Position numbers and translations under genes: made by a program. Positions 1 through 8,860 of a stretch of DNA of 32,897 nt are shown here, one piece after another. Under the pieces are notes generated by a model, which saw only the letters and a list, made by a program, of their open reading frames with translations, searched no databases and was not told the DNA's origin. The stretch spans positions 1-32,897 of the forward strand of contig CALMSN010000290.1 in NCBI GenBank assembly GCA_937872325.1, written 5' to 3'. This DNA comes from an uncultured Xanthobacter sp. (GTDB lineage Bacteria; Pseudomonadota; Alphaproteobacteria; Rhizobiales; Xanthobacteraceae). Positions within the stretch are counted from its first letter, which is position 1. Every line of letters starts with the position of its first letter.

Positions 1-79
1 GGCGCGCCGCGCGGGGGCCCCAGCCGGCGGGGGGCGTTTTGGGGATGTCGAAGAGGCTAGCCCTGGGTTCCCCACCGTC

Positions 80-102
80 ATGCCCGGGCCTGACCCGGGC
101 AT
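80..102. repeat. Short intergenic palindrome (ATGCCCGGG arms)
   Basis: Arms ATGCCCGGG (80-88) and CCCGGGCAT (94-102) flank a 5-nt loop, CCTGA. Intergenic palindromes of this look (GTCATGCCCGGG...) are common in Hyphomicrobiales genomes. Only one copy is seen in this window, so repeat status rests on recall of other genomes. Confidence 0.5.
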
Positions 103-273
103 CTCCGCCGATCCGCTTGGGAGGCCCTGCGAAAATCACCCGCCGCGGTGCGTCGATGGCGCCGTCATGCCCTGTGGTGACGCCGATAACGTACCTGCGG
201 GGGTGCAAGCGCGCTTGTCTGGCGATCGTGGGTCAGCTTGAAGCCGACCCCGGAGGCTGAAGGCACGGTGGAA

Positions 274-388
274 CCCTCTCCCGCGTGCGGGGGAGGGCAG
301 GGGGGAAGACCTCTCCACATCGCCACGAAGGTTGGACGAGGACGCGACCTCGCCCCCTGCCCAACCCTCCCCCGCAAGCGGGAGAGGG
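274..388. repeat. Inverted pair of 24-bp palindromes (REPIN-like)
   Basis: One 24-bp palindrome at 274-297 has arms CCCTCTCCCGC and GCGGGGGAGGG. A second at 365-388 is the same sequence family in the opposite orientation, with arms CCCTCCCCCGC and GCGGGAGAGGG. About 67 bp separate them. The same pair recurs twice at 17207-17341 and 17459-17572, so this is a dispersed element. Paired inverted REP sequences are called REPINs and are usually mobilised by a RAYT transposase elsewhere in the genome; none is encoded here. Confidence 0.7.
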
Positions 389-451
389 AGCCTGAACGGT
401 TCCGTTTCAAGCCGGGCCCGTATCCCCTTCGGCCGCCCCCGAGCGCCGCCA

Positions 452-493
452 CGCTCCGGCCCTTCCGGCTCTCGGTTCGGAAGGGCCGGAGCG
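452..493 (-). terminator. Strong hairpin closing the hydroxylase/transporter operon
   Basis: A perfect 16-bp stem (452-467 with 478-493) has a 10-nt loop and starts 20 nt past the coxG-like stop codon on the minus strand. No T-run follows, so it is a terminator-like or 3'-end-stabilising hairpin rather than a classic intrinsic terminator. Its position at the end of a nine-gene run is what supports the call. Confidence 0.6.
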
Positions 494-512
494 GCGCAGC
501 CGGCGCCCCGCG

Positions 513-971
513 TCAGGATGCGAGGTCGGACGGCGCGTTGAGGCCCGCGGCGAAGGCGGAGAAGAACTGGTCCGCCAGCTTGCGTGAGGTGGACTGGATG
601 AGCCGGCTGCCGAGGGCGGCGAGCTTGCCGCCGATCTGGGCCTCGGCGACGTAGGCGAGGACGGTCTCGGCGCCGTCCTCGGCCAGCGTCACCTTCGCCT
701 CGCCCTTGGCGAAGCCGGCGATGCCGCCATTGCCGGCACCGGCGATACGGCAGGCGGCAGGCGCCTCCATGTCGGTCAGTTCCACGGTGCCGGCGAAGGT
801 GGCCGAGACGGGGCCCACCTTCAGCTGCACCTTGGCCGCGTAGCTGCCCTCGCCGGTCTGCTCCAGCTCCTTGCAGCCGGGAATGCAGCGGCGCAGCACG
901 TCGGGATCGAGGATCGCCCGCCACACGACGTCGCGCGGGGCGGCGATGCGGTATTCGCCGGTGAGTTCCAT
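513..971 (-). CDS. CoxG-like SRPBCC-domain protein
   Basis: This is a 152-residue protein of the CoxG/SRPBCC (START-like) fold. It starts MELTGEYRIAAPRDVVW and carries the family's IPGCKELE segment near residue 30 and a C-terminal helix around residues 125-145. CoxG proteins accompany CoxMSL-type molybdenum hydroxylases; in CO dehydrogenase systems CoxG helps anchor the enzyme to the membrane or link it to quinone. Characterised CoxG proteins are longer and have a C-terminal membrane tail. This one stops at the end of the domain with no transmembrane segment. It is the last gene of the run, 21 nt after the livF homologue, followed by the 452-493 hairpin. The family is clear; the exact role (lipid, quinone or substrate binding) is inferred. 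Confidence 0.85.
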   Translation of the reverse strand: MELTGEYRIAAPRDVVWRAILDPDVLRRCIPGCKELEQTGEGSYAAKVQLKVGPVSATFAGTVELTDMEAPAACRIAGAGNGGIAGFAKGEAKVTLAEDGAETVLAYVAEAQIGGKLAALGSRLIQSTSRKLADQFFSAFAAGLNAPSDLAS

Positions 972-992
972 AAGCGTCTCCTTTCCGTGCGC

Positions 993-1686
<694 letters not shown>

Positions 1687-1700
<14 letters not shown>

Positions 1701-2523
1701 CGTTCTGCCCCAGATAGACGCGGCGCACTTCCGGATCGGTCTGCACCGCGGCAGGCGTGCCGTCGGCGATGAGCCGGCCGTGGTGGAGGACCAGGATCCG
1801 GTCGGACAGGCCGAGGATCATCTTCATCTTGTGCTCGACCAGGAGGATGGTGCGCTCGGCGGCGAGCCGCTCCAGCAGCGCCACCATCTCCTTGGTCTCC
1901 TCCGGGCCCATGCCGGCGGTGGGCTCGTCGAGCAGCAGCAGCTCGGGATTGGCGACCAGCGCGATGGCGATCTCCAGCGCCCGCTGCTCGCCATGGGCGA
2001 GGTCGCGGGCGGCGCGGTGCCGCTTGCCGTGGAGGCCGACCTCGGCGAGGGCCGCGTCCGCCTTGGCGGACAGCAGCGGATAGCGGTCGCGGTGCGAGAA
2101 GATGTCGTAGCGCGTGGCCAGCGCCTGCGCCGCCACCCGAACGTTCTCGTGCACCGTGAGCTGCGGGAACAGGTTGGTGATCTGGTAGGAGCGGGCGATC
2201 CCGAGATGGGCGAAGCGGTGCTGCTTCTGCCCGGTCAGGTCCTGGCCCTTGAAGGTGATGCGGCCGGTGGAGGGCGCCAGCACCCCGGAGAGCACGTTGA
2301 AGAACGTGCTCTTGCCGGCGCCGTTGGGGCCGATCACCGCCGTCACCTTGTTGCGCTCGAACCCGGCCGAGATGCCCGCCAGGGCGACGAAGCCGCCGAA
2401 GCTTCGCCCCACATTCTCGACCCGCATCAGGACGTTGCCCGGATCGCTCGTGCCGACGCGCGCGGCGTCGCTCATCTGGACATTCACCGCTTCGCTCATG
2501 GTGGCGTTCTCCGCTTCGCTCAT
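1687..2523 (-). CDS. livG: Branched-chain amino acid-type ABC transporter ATPase (LivG)
   Basis: First ATPase of the HAAT importer, 278 residues from the ATG at 2523. Walker A GPNGAGKST, the LivG-type signature AHGEQRALEIA and Walker B LLLLDEPTAGM are all visible, followed by the ILLVEHKM segment. The ATG overlaps the livM stop codon (ATGA, 2520-2523), and an AAGAAGGGG ribosome-binding stretch lies just upstream inside livM. The conserved family core begins only at MRVENVGRSF (residue 33, ATG at 2427). The preceding 32 residues are four imperfect 8-residue repeats, three of which begin with methionine, so starts at 2523, 2499, 2475 and 2427 are all possible. 2523 is chosen for the stop-start overlap. 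Confidence 0.9.
2428..2523 (-). repeat. Four 24-nt tandem repeats at the livG start
   Basis: The units are 2500-2523, 2476-2499, 2452-2475 and 2428-2451. They encode MSEAENAT, MSEAVNVQ, MSDAARVG and TSDPGNVL. The first two are the most alike in DNA (ATGAGCGAAGCGG shared) and similarity decays downstream. The family-type methionine follows at 2427. An internal GGAGAA precedes the second ATG at suitable spacing. Confidence 0.7.
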
Positions 2524-3599
2524 GGCGCGCGCCCCTTCTTCACGAAGCCGATGACGCTGCCCCACAGGCCCTTGGGCAGGAACAGGACGAACAGGATGAA
2601 GATGATCCCGACGATGAGCTGCCAGTGGGAGGTCCACAGCGAGGCCACGTCCTCGATCAGCAGGAAGGCGAGGCCGCCGATGAACGGGCTGAAGAACGAT
2701 CCGGCCCCACCCAGCATGGTCATCACCACCGCCAGGCTGGAGGTGTGGTAGCCGAGCGCATCCAGCGGCACGATGGACAAATGCAGCGCCGAGAGGGTGC
2801 CGGCGAGCCCGGCCACCGCGCCGGAGAGCACGAAGGCGAGCAGCTTGGTGCGCTCCACGTCGTAGCCGCAGGCCCGCGCCCGGGTCTCGTTCTCGCGCAC
2901 CGCCTCGATGGCGGCGCCGAATGGCGAGTTCAGCACCCGCGAGACGAACCACAGCGCCAGCGCCGCGAAGACCATCAGGAAGTAGTATTTCTGCAGCGGA
3001 TCCAGCAGGTTGACCGTGAACAGGCCGAGCACTTCGGCCTTGGCGACGGTGAAGCCGCGCAGGCCGTTCTCGCCCCCCGTCCAGCCCGAGGCCTGGAGCG
3101 CGACGTAGTAGACAAGCTGCGCCAGGGCCAGCGTCACCATGCAGAAGTAGATGCCGCGGGTGCGGATCGACAGCGCCCCGATCACCAGCGCCAGCAGGCT
3201 CGCGCCGGCGACGCCGATGAGCATGGCCGGGGCCCAGCCGAGGCCGAAATGGGCGATCGCCATGCCGGTGAGGTAGGCCCCGCCGCCGAAAAAGGCGGCA
3301 TGGCCGAAGGAGAGCAGGCCCGTATAGCCGAACAGCAGGTTGAAGCCGACGGTGAACAGCCCGTAGATCAGGACGTTCACCGCCAAGGCCTGCGAGGGCA
3401 GCACGAACGGCAGCACGCACAGGGCGGCCACCGAGAACGGCACCCGCCAGCGGTCGAGCCGGGCGGCGCGGGTGCCGGCCGGACCCGCGGCGGGGGGGGC
3501 CGCCGGCGGGGCCGCGGGCGGCGGCGTCGCGGGCTGCGCCAGCGGCAGCGCGGCGGCCGCCGGCGTGGGGGTGAGGGTGGAAGTGGTCACCGGGGACAT
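2520..3599 (-). CDS. livM: Branched-chain amino acid-type ABC transporter permease (LivM)
   Basis: Membrane permease of the HAAT importer, 359 residues. The ATG at 3599 is preferred because AGGAG lies about 8 nt upstream and the open frame beyond it reads across livH. A proline/alanine-rich cytoplasmic extension occupies roughly residues 11-46. The LivM core then follows, with about eight to ten hydrophobic helices and the family segment LLFGYTGLLSFGHAAFFG. The C-terminus ends in the helix leading to KGLWGS, typical of LivM. It starts 41 nt after livH ends and its stop overlaps the livG start. The low-complexity tail at the N-terminus is unusual but easily lost or gained; the rest matches the family. 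Confidence 0.92.
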   Translation of the reverse strand: MSPVTTSTLTPTPAAAALPLAQPATPPPAAPPAAPPAAGPAGTRAARLDRWRVPFSVAALCVLPFVLPSQALAVNVLIYGLFTVGFNLLFGYTGLLSFGHAAFFGGGAYLTGMAIAHFGLGWAPAMLIGVAGASLLALVIGALSIRTRGIYFCMVTLALAQLVYYVALQASGWTGGENGLRGFTVAKAEVLGLFTVNLLDPLQKYYFLMVFAALALWFVSRVLNSPFGAAIEAVRENETRARACGYDVERTKLLAFVLSGAVAGLAGTLSALHLSIVPLDALGYHTSSLAVVMTMLGGAGSFFSPFIGGLAFLLIEDVASLWTSHWQLIVGIIFILFVLFLPKGLWGSVIGFVKKGRAP

Positions 3600-3640
3600 G
3601 GGGGTGGAGGCTCCTTGATCCGTGTCGGGCACCGCGGCGC

Positions 3641-4516
3641 TCAGGCGCCGAGGCCGGGTCGGCCGAACAGGCCCTGGGGCCGGGCGAGGAGGATGAGGGC
3701 CATCAGCGAGAACATGACGATGGTGGCCATCTCGGGGGCGAACAGCGCGGTCATGGAGATGGCGACCCCGACCAGCAGGCCGGCCACCACCGCCCCGAGC
3801 AGCGAGCCCATGCCGCCGATGACCGTCACCACGAACGCCTCGGCCAGCACCAGCGTGCCCATTTCGGGGCTGACGCTGCGCATCGGCGCGGCAAGCACGC
3901 CGCCGAGCGCGGTGAGGCCGACGCCGAGGCCGAACACCAACAGCCACAGCCGCCCCACGTCGACGCCGAGCACCTTCATGATGAGCGGGTCGCGGGCGCC
4001 GGCCCGCACGATGAGGCCGAAGCGGGTCTTCTCCAGCGCCAGCCACAGCAGCAGCAGCACCAGCGCCACCACCGCCATCACGAACAGCCGGTAGACGGGG
4101 AAGTAGCCGATGCCGAGGTCCACCACCCCCTGAAGCGCCTCGGGGGCGGAGAAGGGGATGCCGTCGGTGCCGAAGGTGATGCGCACGCTCTCCACCAGCA
4201 CGTAGCCGAGGCCGAAGGTGAGCAGCAGCGGATCGTCCGGCGAGCGGCCGTAGAGCGGGCGCACCAGGAAGCGCTCGATGCCCATGCCGAGGATGCCGAT
4301 GGCGATGGGGGCCACCAGCAGCGCCCACCAGAAGCTTCCGGTGAGCGAGGCGATCCACAGGCCGGCATAGGCGCCCACCATGAACAGCGCGCCGTGGGCG
4401 AAGTTCACGATGCCGAGCATGCCGAAGACGATGGTGAGGCCGAGCGCCACCATCACGAGGATGGCCCCGAGGGCCAGCCCGGAAAAGAGCTGCATGACGA
4501 TGAGTTCGAAATCCAT
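3641..4516 (-). CDS. livH: Branched-chain amino acid-type ABC transporter permease (LivH)
   Basis: Partner inner-membrane permease, 291 residues, the normal LivH length. The start MDFELIVMQLFSGLALGAI and the motif GMLGIVNFAHGALFMVGAY are diagnostic of LivH. About eight transmembrane helices are evident, and the C-terminus carries ARPQGLFG, also typical. It lies 120 nt downstream of the solute-binding protein gene, and the gap contains a strong hairpin at 4598-4628. With livM, livG and livF downstream, the importer is complete. Cargo specificity cannot be read from permeases. Confidence 0.93.
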   Translation of the reverse strand: MDFELIVMQLFSGLALGAILVMVALGLTIVFGMLGIVNFAHGALFMVGAYAGLWIASLTGSFWWALLVAPIAIGILGMGIERFLVRPLYGRSPDDPLLLTFGLGYVLVESVRITFGTDGIPFSAPEALQGVVDLGIGYFPVYRLFVMAVVALVLLLLWLALEKTRFGLIVRAGARDPLIMKVLGVDVGRLWLLVFGLGVGLTALGGVLAAPMRSVSPEMGTLVLAEAFVVTVIGGMGSLLGAVVAGLLVGVAISMTALFAPEMATIVMFSLMALILLARPQGLFGRPGLGA

Positions 4517-4597
4517 GGGGCCGTCTTTCGCTGTGTCGGCGGCATTGTTACGGGCGGGGAGGACCGGAGAGGGAGGCAGGCCTCCCCGCCCGCTCTG

Positions 4598-4628
4598 CGG
4601 GAAGGCGGGGGGAGGTCCCGCCTTCCCG
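4598..4628 (-). promoter_or_regulatory. Hairpin between binding-protein and permease genes
   Basis: A perfect 12-bp stem (4598-4609 with 4617-4628; arms CGGGAAGGCGGG and CCCGCCTTCCCG) has a 7-nt loop and starts 8 nt past the solute-binding protein stop. Such hairpins commonly stabilise the upstream message or partly terminate transcription, giving excess binding protein over permease. No T-run follows, so stabilisation is at least as likely as termination. Confidence 0.6.
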
Positions 4629-4636
4629 TACCGGCG

Positions 4637-5881
4637 TCAGGTCGGCGGGAGGCCGAGCTCGGCGCAGGAGCGCAGCATCTCTTCCGAGCCGGGGACGTTG
4701 GCGACGATCTGGAACAGGTCGGCGGGGCCCTGCATCTCGGCCTTGGCCTTGGAGCGCAGCACCAGCACGGACTGCACCGACTGGTGGTCGCAGGCGCGGA
4801 AATGCTGCGGCCCCTTGGCGACGTCGTACTTCAGGCTCTGCAGGGCATCGATCACCTTGTCGGTGTCGGTGCCGCCGGCCTTCTGCATGGCGAGCAGCAG
4901 GGCCGAGACGCCGGTGAAGCCGTAGGCGCCGTAATCGGTGGGCAGGGCGCCGTCATAGGCGGCCTTGAAGGCGTCGTTGAAGGCCTTGGCGGAGGGGATG
5001 GTCTTCTCCAGCTCCCAGTAATAGTTGGCCCCGCCGATGACGCCCTCGAACACTTCCGGCGCCACCGCGATGCGCTGGTTGTGCAGCAGCACCGGCACCA
5101 CGATCTGCATCTGCTTCTTCATGCCGAAGTCGTTGGCCTGCTTGATGGCGTTGGCCTGGTCGCGGCCGAAGTTGCAGATGGCGAGGATGTCCGGCTTCAT
5201 CGCCCGGATCCGCGGCATCAGGGTGGAATAGTCCGGGGTGCCGAAGGGATGCAGGATCTCGCCCACCACCTCGGCGCCGATCTCGGCGGCGGCGCGCTTG
5301 AAGCCGCGCAGCATCTCGTGGCCATAGGCATAGTCGGCCACCAGGAAGGCGACCCGCGAGCCCTTCTTGAAGGTCTCCCTGGCCACCGCGGCGGTGGTCA
5401 TGTGCGGATTCAGCGCCTCGTGGAAGGTGAAGCGCGAGAAGTCCTTGACCTCGTTGATGGTGTCGGACTGGCTGATCGAGACGTAGATGACGCCGCGGGC
5501 GCGGGTCACCTCGTTGACCGCGAGCTGCACCGCGCTCGACAGGGCGCCCACCACCGCGTGCACCTTGTCCTTCTCGATCAGCTCGAGGGTGCGGGTGGCG
5601 GCCTCGCCGGCATTCAGCTTGTCGTCGCGGACCAGCAGCTCGATCTTGCGGCCGGCGATGCCGCCCTTGTCGTTCATCAGCTTCACCGCCAGCTCGGCGC
5701 TCTTCACCTGGTCCTTCGCCTCGGCGCCGAAGGGGCCGGTGAGCGGGGTGGGGAAGCCGATGCGGACGGGTTCCGCCTGGGCGCGCACGATGGCGGGTTT
5801 CGCCAGCAGCACGGTGCCGGCGCCGATGCCGGCCAGCACGGCGCGGCGCGAGACGCCGAAACGCTTCTGATCGCTGTTCAT
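4637..5881 (-). CDS. Tat-exported ABC transporter substrate-binding protein (HAAT, Peripla_BP_6 family)
   Basis: Periplasmic binding protein of 414 residues that delivers substrate to the LivHMGF-type importer encoded just downstream. The N-terminus carries a twin-arginine motif (SRRAVLAGIG, residues ~10-19) and a signal peptide ending near IVRAQA. The mature part begins VRIGFPTPLTGPFG, the classic type-I fold start of LivJ/LivK/UrtA-like proteins, with the AYGHEM and GTPDYSTLM segments of the Peripla_BP_6 family. Tat export of a HAAT binding protein implies folding before export. It begins 34 nt after the CoxL-like stop, so hydroxylase and transporter are almost certainly co-transcribed. The ligand is unknown; context suggests the hydroxylase substrate. 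Confidence 0.9.
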   Translation of the reverse strand: MNSDQKRFGVSRRAVLAGIGAGTVLLAKPAIVRAQAEPVRIGFPTPLTGPFGAEAKDQVKSAELAVKLMNDKGGIAGRKIELLVRDDKLNAGEAATRTLELIEKDKVHAVVGALSSAVQLAVNEVTRARGVIYVSISQSDTINEVKDFSRFTFHEALNPHMTTAAVARETFKKGSRVAFLVADYAYGHEMLRGFKRAAAEIGAEVVGEILHPFGTPDYSTLMPRIRAMKPDILAICNFGRDQANAIKQANDFGMKKQMQIVVPVLLHNQRIAVAPEVFEGVIGGANYYWELEKTIPSAKAFNDAFKAAYDGALPTDYGAYGFTGVSALLLAMQKAGGTDTDKVIDALQSLKYDVAKGPQHFRACDHQSVQSVLVLRSKAKAEMQGPADLFQIVANVPGSEEMLRSCAELGLPPT

Positions 5882-5915
5882 GGGGTTCCTCCGGGGGCTT
5901 GTTTTCGTTGGGCGT

Positions 5916-8357
5916 TCAAAAGGTCCCGAGCGCCTTCAGGATGCGCGCGGGGGTCATGGGGATCTGGGTGAGCCGGCCGCCCAGCGGGGCGAGGGCATCG
6001 TTGACCGCGTTCATCGCGGCGGCGGCGGCGGCGGCCGTGCCGGCCTCGCCGCAGCCCTTGGCGCCGAGCTCGGTGTCGCGGGTCGGCGTCTCCACGTGGT
6101 CGATGAGGATGTCCGGCATCTCCACCGCCATGGGCACGAGGTAGTCGGCCAGCGAGCCGTTGGTGAGCTGGCCGGCCTCGTCGTAGCGGCATTCCTCGAG
6201 GAAGGCGGCGCCCAGCCCCTGCACGACGCCGCCGCGCACCTGCTCCTCCACCAGGAGCGGGTTGATGATCCGGCCGCAATCCTCCACCACGAAGTGCTTG
6301 AGGATCTTCACCAGGCCGGTCTCGGCATCCACCTCCACATGGCAGCCGTGGATGCCGTTGGTGAAGGCGAAGGGGTAGCCCGAGGGGGCGAAATGGTGGG
6401 CGACGGTGAGCTGCGCGTCGGTGCCCGCGGGCAGGGTGTCGGAGCGGAAATAGGCGATGCGCGCCACCTCGGCGAGGCTCATGCGGAGCGCCCCGTTCGC
6501 ACGCTCCACCACCTGCCCGTCGATCAGATCGAGGGCATCGGGGGTGGACTGGAGGATGGCGGCGGCCACCGCCAGCACGTTGTGCTTCAGCTTGCGGGCG
6601 GCCTGGAGCGCGGTCTCGCCGCCGATGCCGGCGCCGCGGCAGGCCCAGGTGGCGCCGCCATGGGGGGTGACCTCGGTGTCGCCGGTGATCACCTTCACGA
6701 TCTCGCGCGAGACCCCGAGATAGTCGGCGACGATCTGGCCGATGATGGTCTCGGTGCCCTGGCCCTGCTCGGTCACCGAGATGAGGCAGCGCACCTCGCC
6801 GGAGGGGGTGATCTTCACGATCGCCCCGTCCTGAGCCGAGATCCGCGCCCCGCCGACGCCGTAGAAGGCCGGGGTGGGATTGGTGATCTCCACGAAGGCC
6901 GCGATGCCGATGCCGCGATGGATCCCCTTCTCCCGCAGCATGGCCTGCTCGGCTCGCAGCCGGTCGTAGTCCATCAGCGGGCGCAGGCTGGCGAGGCACG
7001 CCTCGTGGGACAGCTTCTCGAACCGGTAGCCGCTGAGCGAGGCGGCGGGATAGGCCGTGTCCGGGATCACGTTGCGGGCGCGCACGGCGAACGGATCGAG
7101 CCCGCAGGCCCGCCCTGCCGCCTCCACCAGGTGCTCGGTGACCGCGCAAGCGATGGGGTGGCCCACCGCGCGGTACTGGCTGGTCTGGGTCTTGTTCTGG
7201 AACACCACGTCGAGGCTCGCCCGGTAGCCCTCCAGCCGGTAGGGCGCGCCGATGAGGCGGATCACCTGGTTGCCCTCCACCACGCTGGTCCGCGGATAGG
7301 TGGAGAAAGCGCCGATGGAGGTCTCGTCCTTGACGTCGATGGCCAGGATCCGGCCGTCCGCATCCACCGCGGCGCGGGCGCTGACCCGGTGGTCGCGGGC
7401 GTGGATGTCGGAGACGAAGGCCTCCAGCCGGTCGGGCACATACTTCACCGGCCGGCCGGCGAGGAGGGTGAGGCCGATGACCGCCATGTCCTCGTGATAG
7501 ACGTGCAGCTTCACCCCGAACGAGCCGCCCACGTCAGGCGCCACCACCCGCACCCGCGATTCGTGGATGCCGTAGTGGCGCGAATAGAGATCCTGGAACT
7601 GGAACGGGGTCTGGGTGCCGTGGTGGACGGTGAGCTTTTCCTCGCTCGGATCCCAGTCCGCCACCAGGGCGCGGGGCTCCAGCGTCACCCCGGTATGGCG
7701 GCCGAAGACGAACTCGTCCTCCACCACATGGGCGGCGGCGGCGAACAGCGCATCCACGCCGCCGGCATCGATGGCGCTGTGAAAGCAGATGTTGTCGGAA
7801 AAATCCGGCGTCACGAGCGGGGCGTCGGGGCCGAGGGCGGTGTCGAGGTCGGCGACCACGGGCAGCTCGTCGAAGGCGATCTCCACCAGTTCGGCGGCAT
7901 CCTCGGCCTCGGCGCGGGTCTCGGCGACGATGGCCACCACCGCCTGTCCGCTCCACACCACGGTGTCGAGCGGCAGCGGCAGCTGGGGGGCGGACTTCAT
8001 GCCGGCGAAGTGGTCGAGGGTGCCCACCCACGGCGTGCACAGGCGGGCGAGGTCGGCCCCCGTCGCCACCAGCCGCACCCCGGGCGCGGCGCGGGCCGCC
8101 TCGGTGTCGATGGCGACGATCCGGGCATGGGCATAAGGCGAGCGGACGAAGGCGGCATGCAGCATCCGCGGCAGGACGAGGTCGGTGACGTACTTGCCGC
8201 GGCCGGCCAGCAGCCTCTTGGCGTTGGGCCGGGGCATCGGCCGGCCCACATGCGGGCCTGCGGCAGCATGGGGGCCTGCGCCAGCATGGCTCTGGTGCGG
8301 GGCCGGGGCATCCATGGGGGAGCCGCGGGTGTGGGCGGGGCGGTCGAAGATGTTCAT
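5916..8357 (-). CDS. CoxL-like molybdenum hydroxylase large subunit (xanthine oxidase family)
   Basis: Molybdopterin-cytosine-dinucleotide-binding catalytic subunit, 813 residues. The ATG at 8357 overlaps the stop of the iron-sulfur subunit gene (ATGA). Fold landmarks include GGSFGVK near the middle, QGQGTET, ACRGAGIGGETA and, near the C-terminus, KGCGEAGT, whose glutamate matches the catalytic Glu of the family. At the site where CO dehydrogenase form I has AYRCSFR and form II-like proteins AYRGAGR, this protein reads SQYRAVGHP. The copper-ligand cysteine is therefore absent and CO oxidation is not supported. It should hydroxylate an organic carbon, for example on an N-heterocycle, aromatic acid or aldehyde, but the substrate is unknown. 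Residues 15-40 are a His/Ala/Gly-rich extension before the conserved start GRPMPRPNAKRLLAG. Confidence 0.88.
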   Translation of the reverse strand: MNIFDRPAHTRGSPMDAPAPHQSHAGAGPHAAAGPHVGRPMPRPNAKRLLAGRGKYVTDLVLPRMLHAAFVRSPYAHARIVAIDTEAARAAPGVRLVATGADLARLCTPWVGTLDHFAGMKSAPQLPLPLDTVVWSGQAVVAIVAETRAEAEDAAELVEIAFDELPVVADLDTALGPDAPLVTPDFSDNICFHSAIDAGGVDALFAAAAHVVEDEFVFGRHTGVTLEPRALVADWDPSEEKLTVHHGTQTPFQFQDLYSRHYGIHESRVRVVAPDVGGSFGVKLHVYHEDMAVIGLTLLAGRPVKYVPDRLEAFVSDIHARDHRVSARAAVDADGRILAIDVKDETSIGAFSTYPRTSVVEGNQVIRLIGAPYRLEGYRASLDVVFQNKTQTSQYRAVGHPIACAVTEHLVEAAGRACGLDPFAVRARNVIPDTAYPAASLSGYRFEKLSHEACLASLRPLMDYDRLRAEQAMLREKGIHRGIGIAAFVEITNPTPAFYGVGGARISAQDGAIVKITPSGEVRCLISVTEQGQGTETIIGQIVADYLGVSREIVKVITGDTEVTPHGGATWACRGAGIGGETALQAARKLKHNVLAVAAAILQSTPDALDLIDGQVVERANGALRMSLAEVARIAYFRSDTLPAGTDAQLTVAHHFAPSGYPFAFTNGIHGCHVEVDAETGLVKILKHFVVEDCGRIINPLLVEEQVRGGVVQGLGAAFLEECRYDEAGQLTNGSLADYLVPMAVEMPDILIDHVETPTRDTELGAKGCGEAGTAAAAAAAMNAVNDALAPLGGRLTQIPMTPARILKALGTF

Positions 8358-8860
8358 GCCTCGGCCTCCGCGTGGGGGGCCTCGGCGCCGGCCCGTGCCC
8401 GGGCGGCGGCGGCGATGGCATCGACGATGGCCTCGTAGCCGGTGCAGCGGCAGTAATTGCCGGACAGCGCGTCGCGGATCTCGTCCCGGGAGGGCACGCC
8501 GCCCTTTTCCAGCAGGGCATGGGCGGTGACCAGCATGCCCGGGGTGCAGAAGCCGCACTGCAGGGCGTTGCGCTCATGGAAGGCCTGCTGCAGGCCGGCG
8601 ATGGCGCCGTTTTCCGAAAGCCCCTCCACCGTTTCCACCACGGCGCCGTCGGCCTGCACCGCGAAGACGAGGCAGGAATGCACCGGAACCCCGTCGAGCC
8701 GCACCAGGCAGGCGCCGCACGCCCCCATCTCGCAGCCGGTATGGGTGCCGGTGAGGCCGAGGTCGAAGCGCAGGAAGTCGGCCAGCGTCACCCGGGGGGC
8801 GACCATCCGGCTGACCGGGATGCCGTTCACGGTGAGGGCCACGCTCATGGTCGCGGTCAT
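8354..8860 (-). CDS. CoxS-like 2Fe-2S subunit of molybdenum hydroxylase
   Basis: Electron-transfer subunit of 168 residues with two [2Fe-2S] clusters. The plant-ferredoxin-type cluster uses Cys43, Cys48, Cys51 and Cys63 (GCEMGACGAC...C). The second, in the four-helix domain, uses Cys102, Cys105, Cys137 and Cys139 (QCGFCTPGM ... NYCRCTGY). The length and both motifs are normal for the family. It passes electrons from the molybdenum site of the large subunit to the FAD of the medium subunit. Both ends overlap neighbours by ATGA (8857-8860 and 8354-8357), a sign of tight translational coupling of the heterotrimer. Confidence 0.93.
   Translation of the reverse strand: MTATMSVALTVNGIPVSRMVAPRVTLADFLRFDLGLTGTHTGCEMGACGACLVRLDGVPVHSCLVFAVQADGAVVETVEGLSENGAIAGLQQAFHERNALQCGFCTPGMLVTAHALLEKGGVPSRDEIRDALSGNYCRCTGYEAIVDAIAAAARARAGAEAPHAEAEA

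Larger units (their letters stand above)
1..512. other. Gene-free left edge with palindromic repeats
   Basis: I see no credible gene in this stretch. It holds a short palindrome (80-102), an inverted pair of 24-bp palindromes (274-388) and a long hairpin (452-493) just past the coxG-like stop codon; these are listed separately. The open frames here are short and made of repeat sequence. The first ~50 bases are G/C homopolymer-rich and may be low-quality contig-end sequence. Confidence 0.6.

Noticed and set aside
5880..8438. 852-codon open frame on the plus strand opposite the hydroxylase large subunit
   Set aside because: It is a GC-bias shadow of the large-subunit gene, with a composition rich in His, Gly and Ala and no domain.
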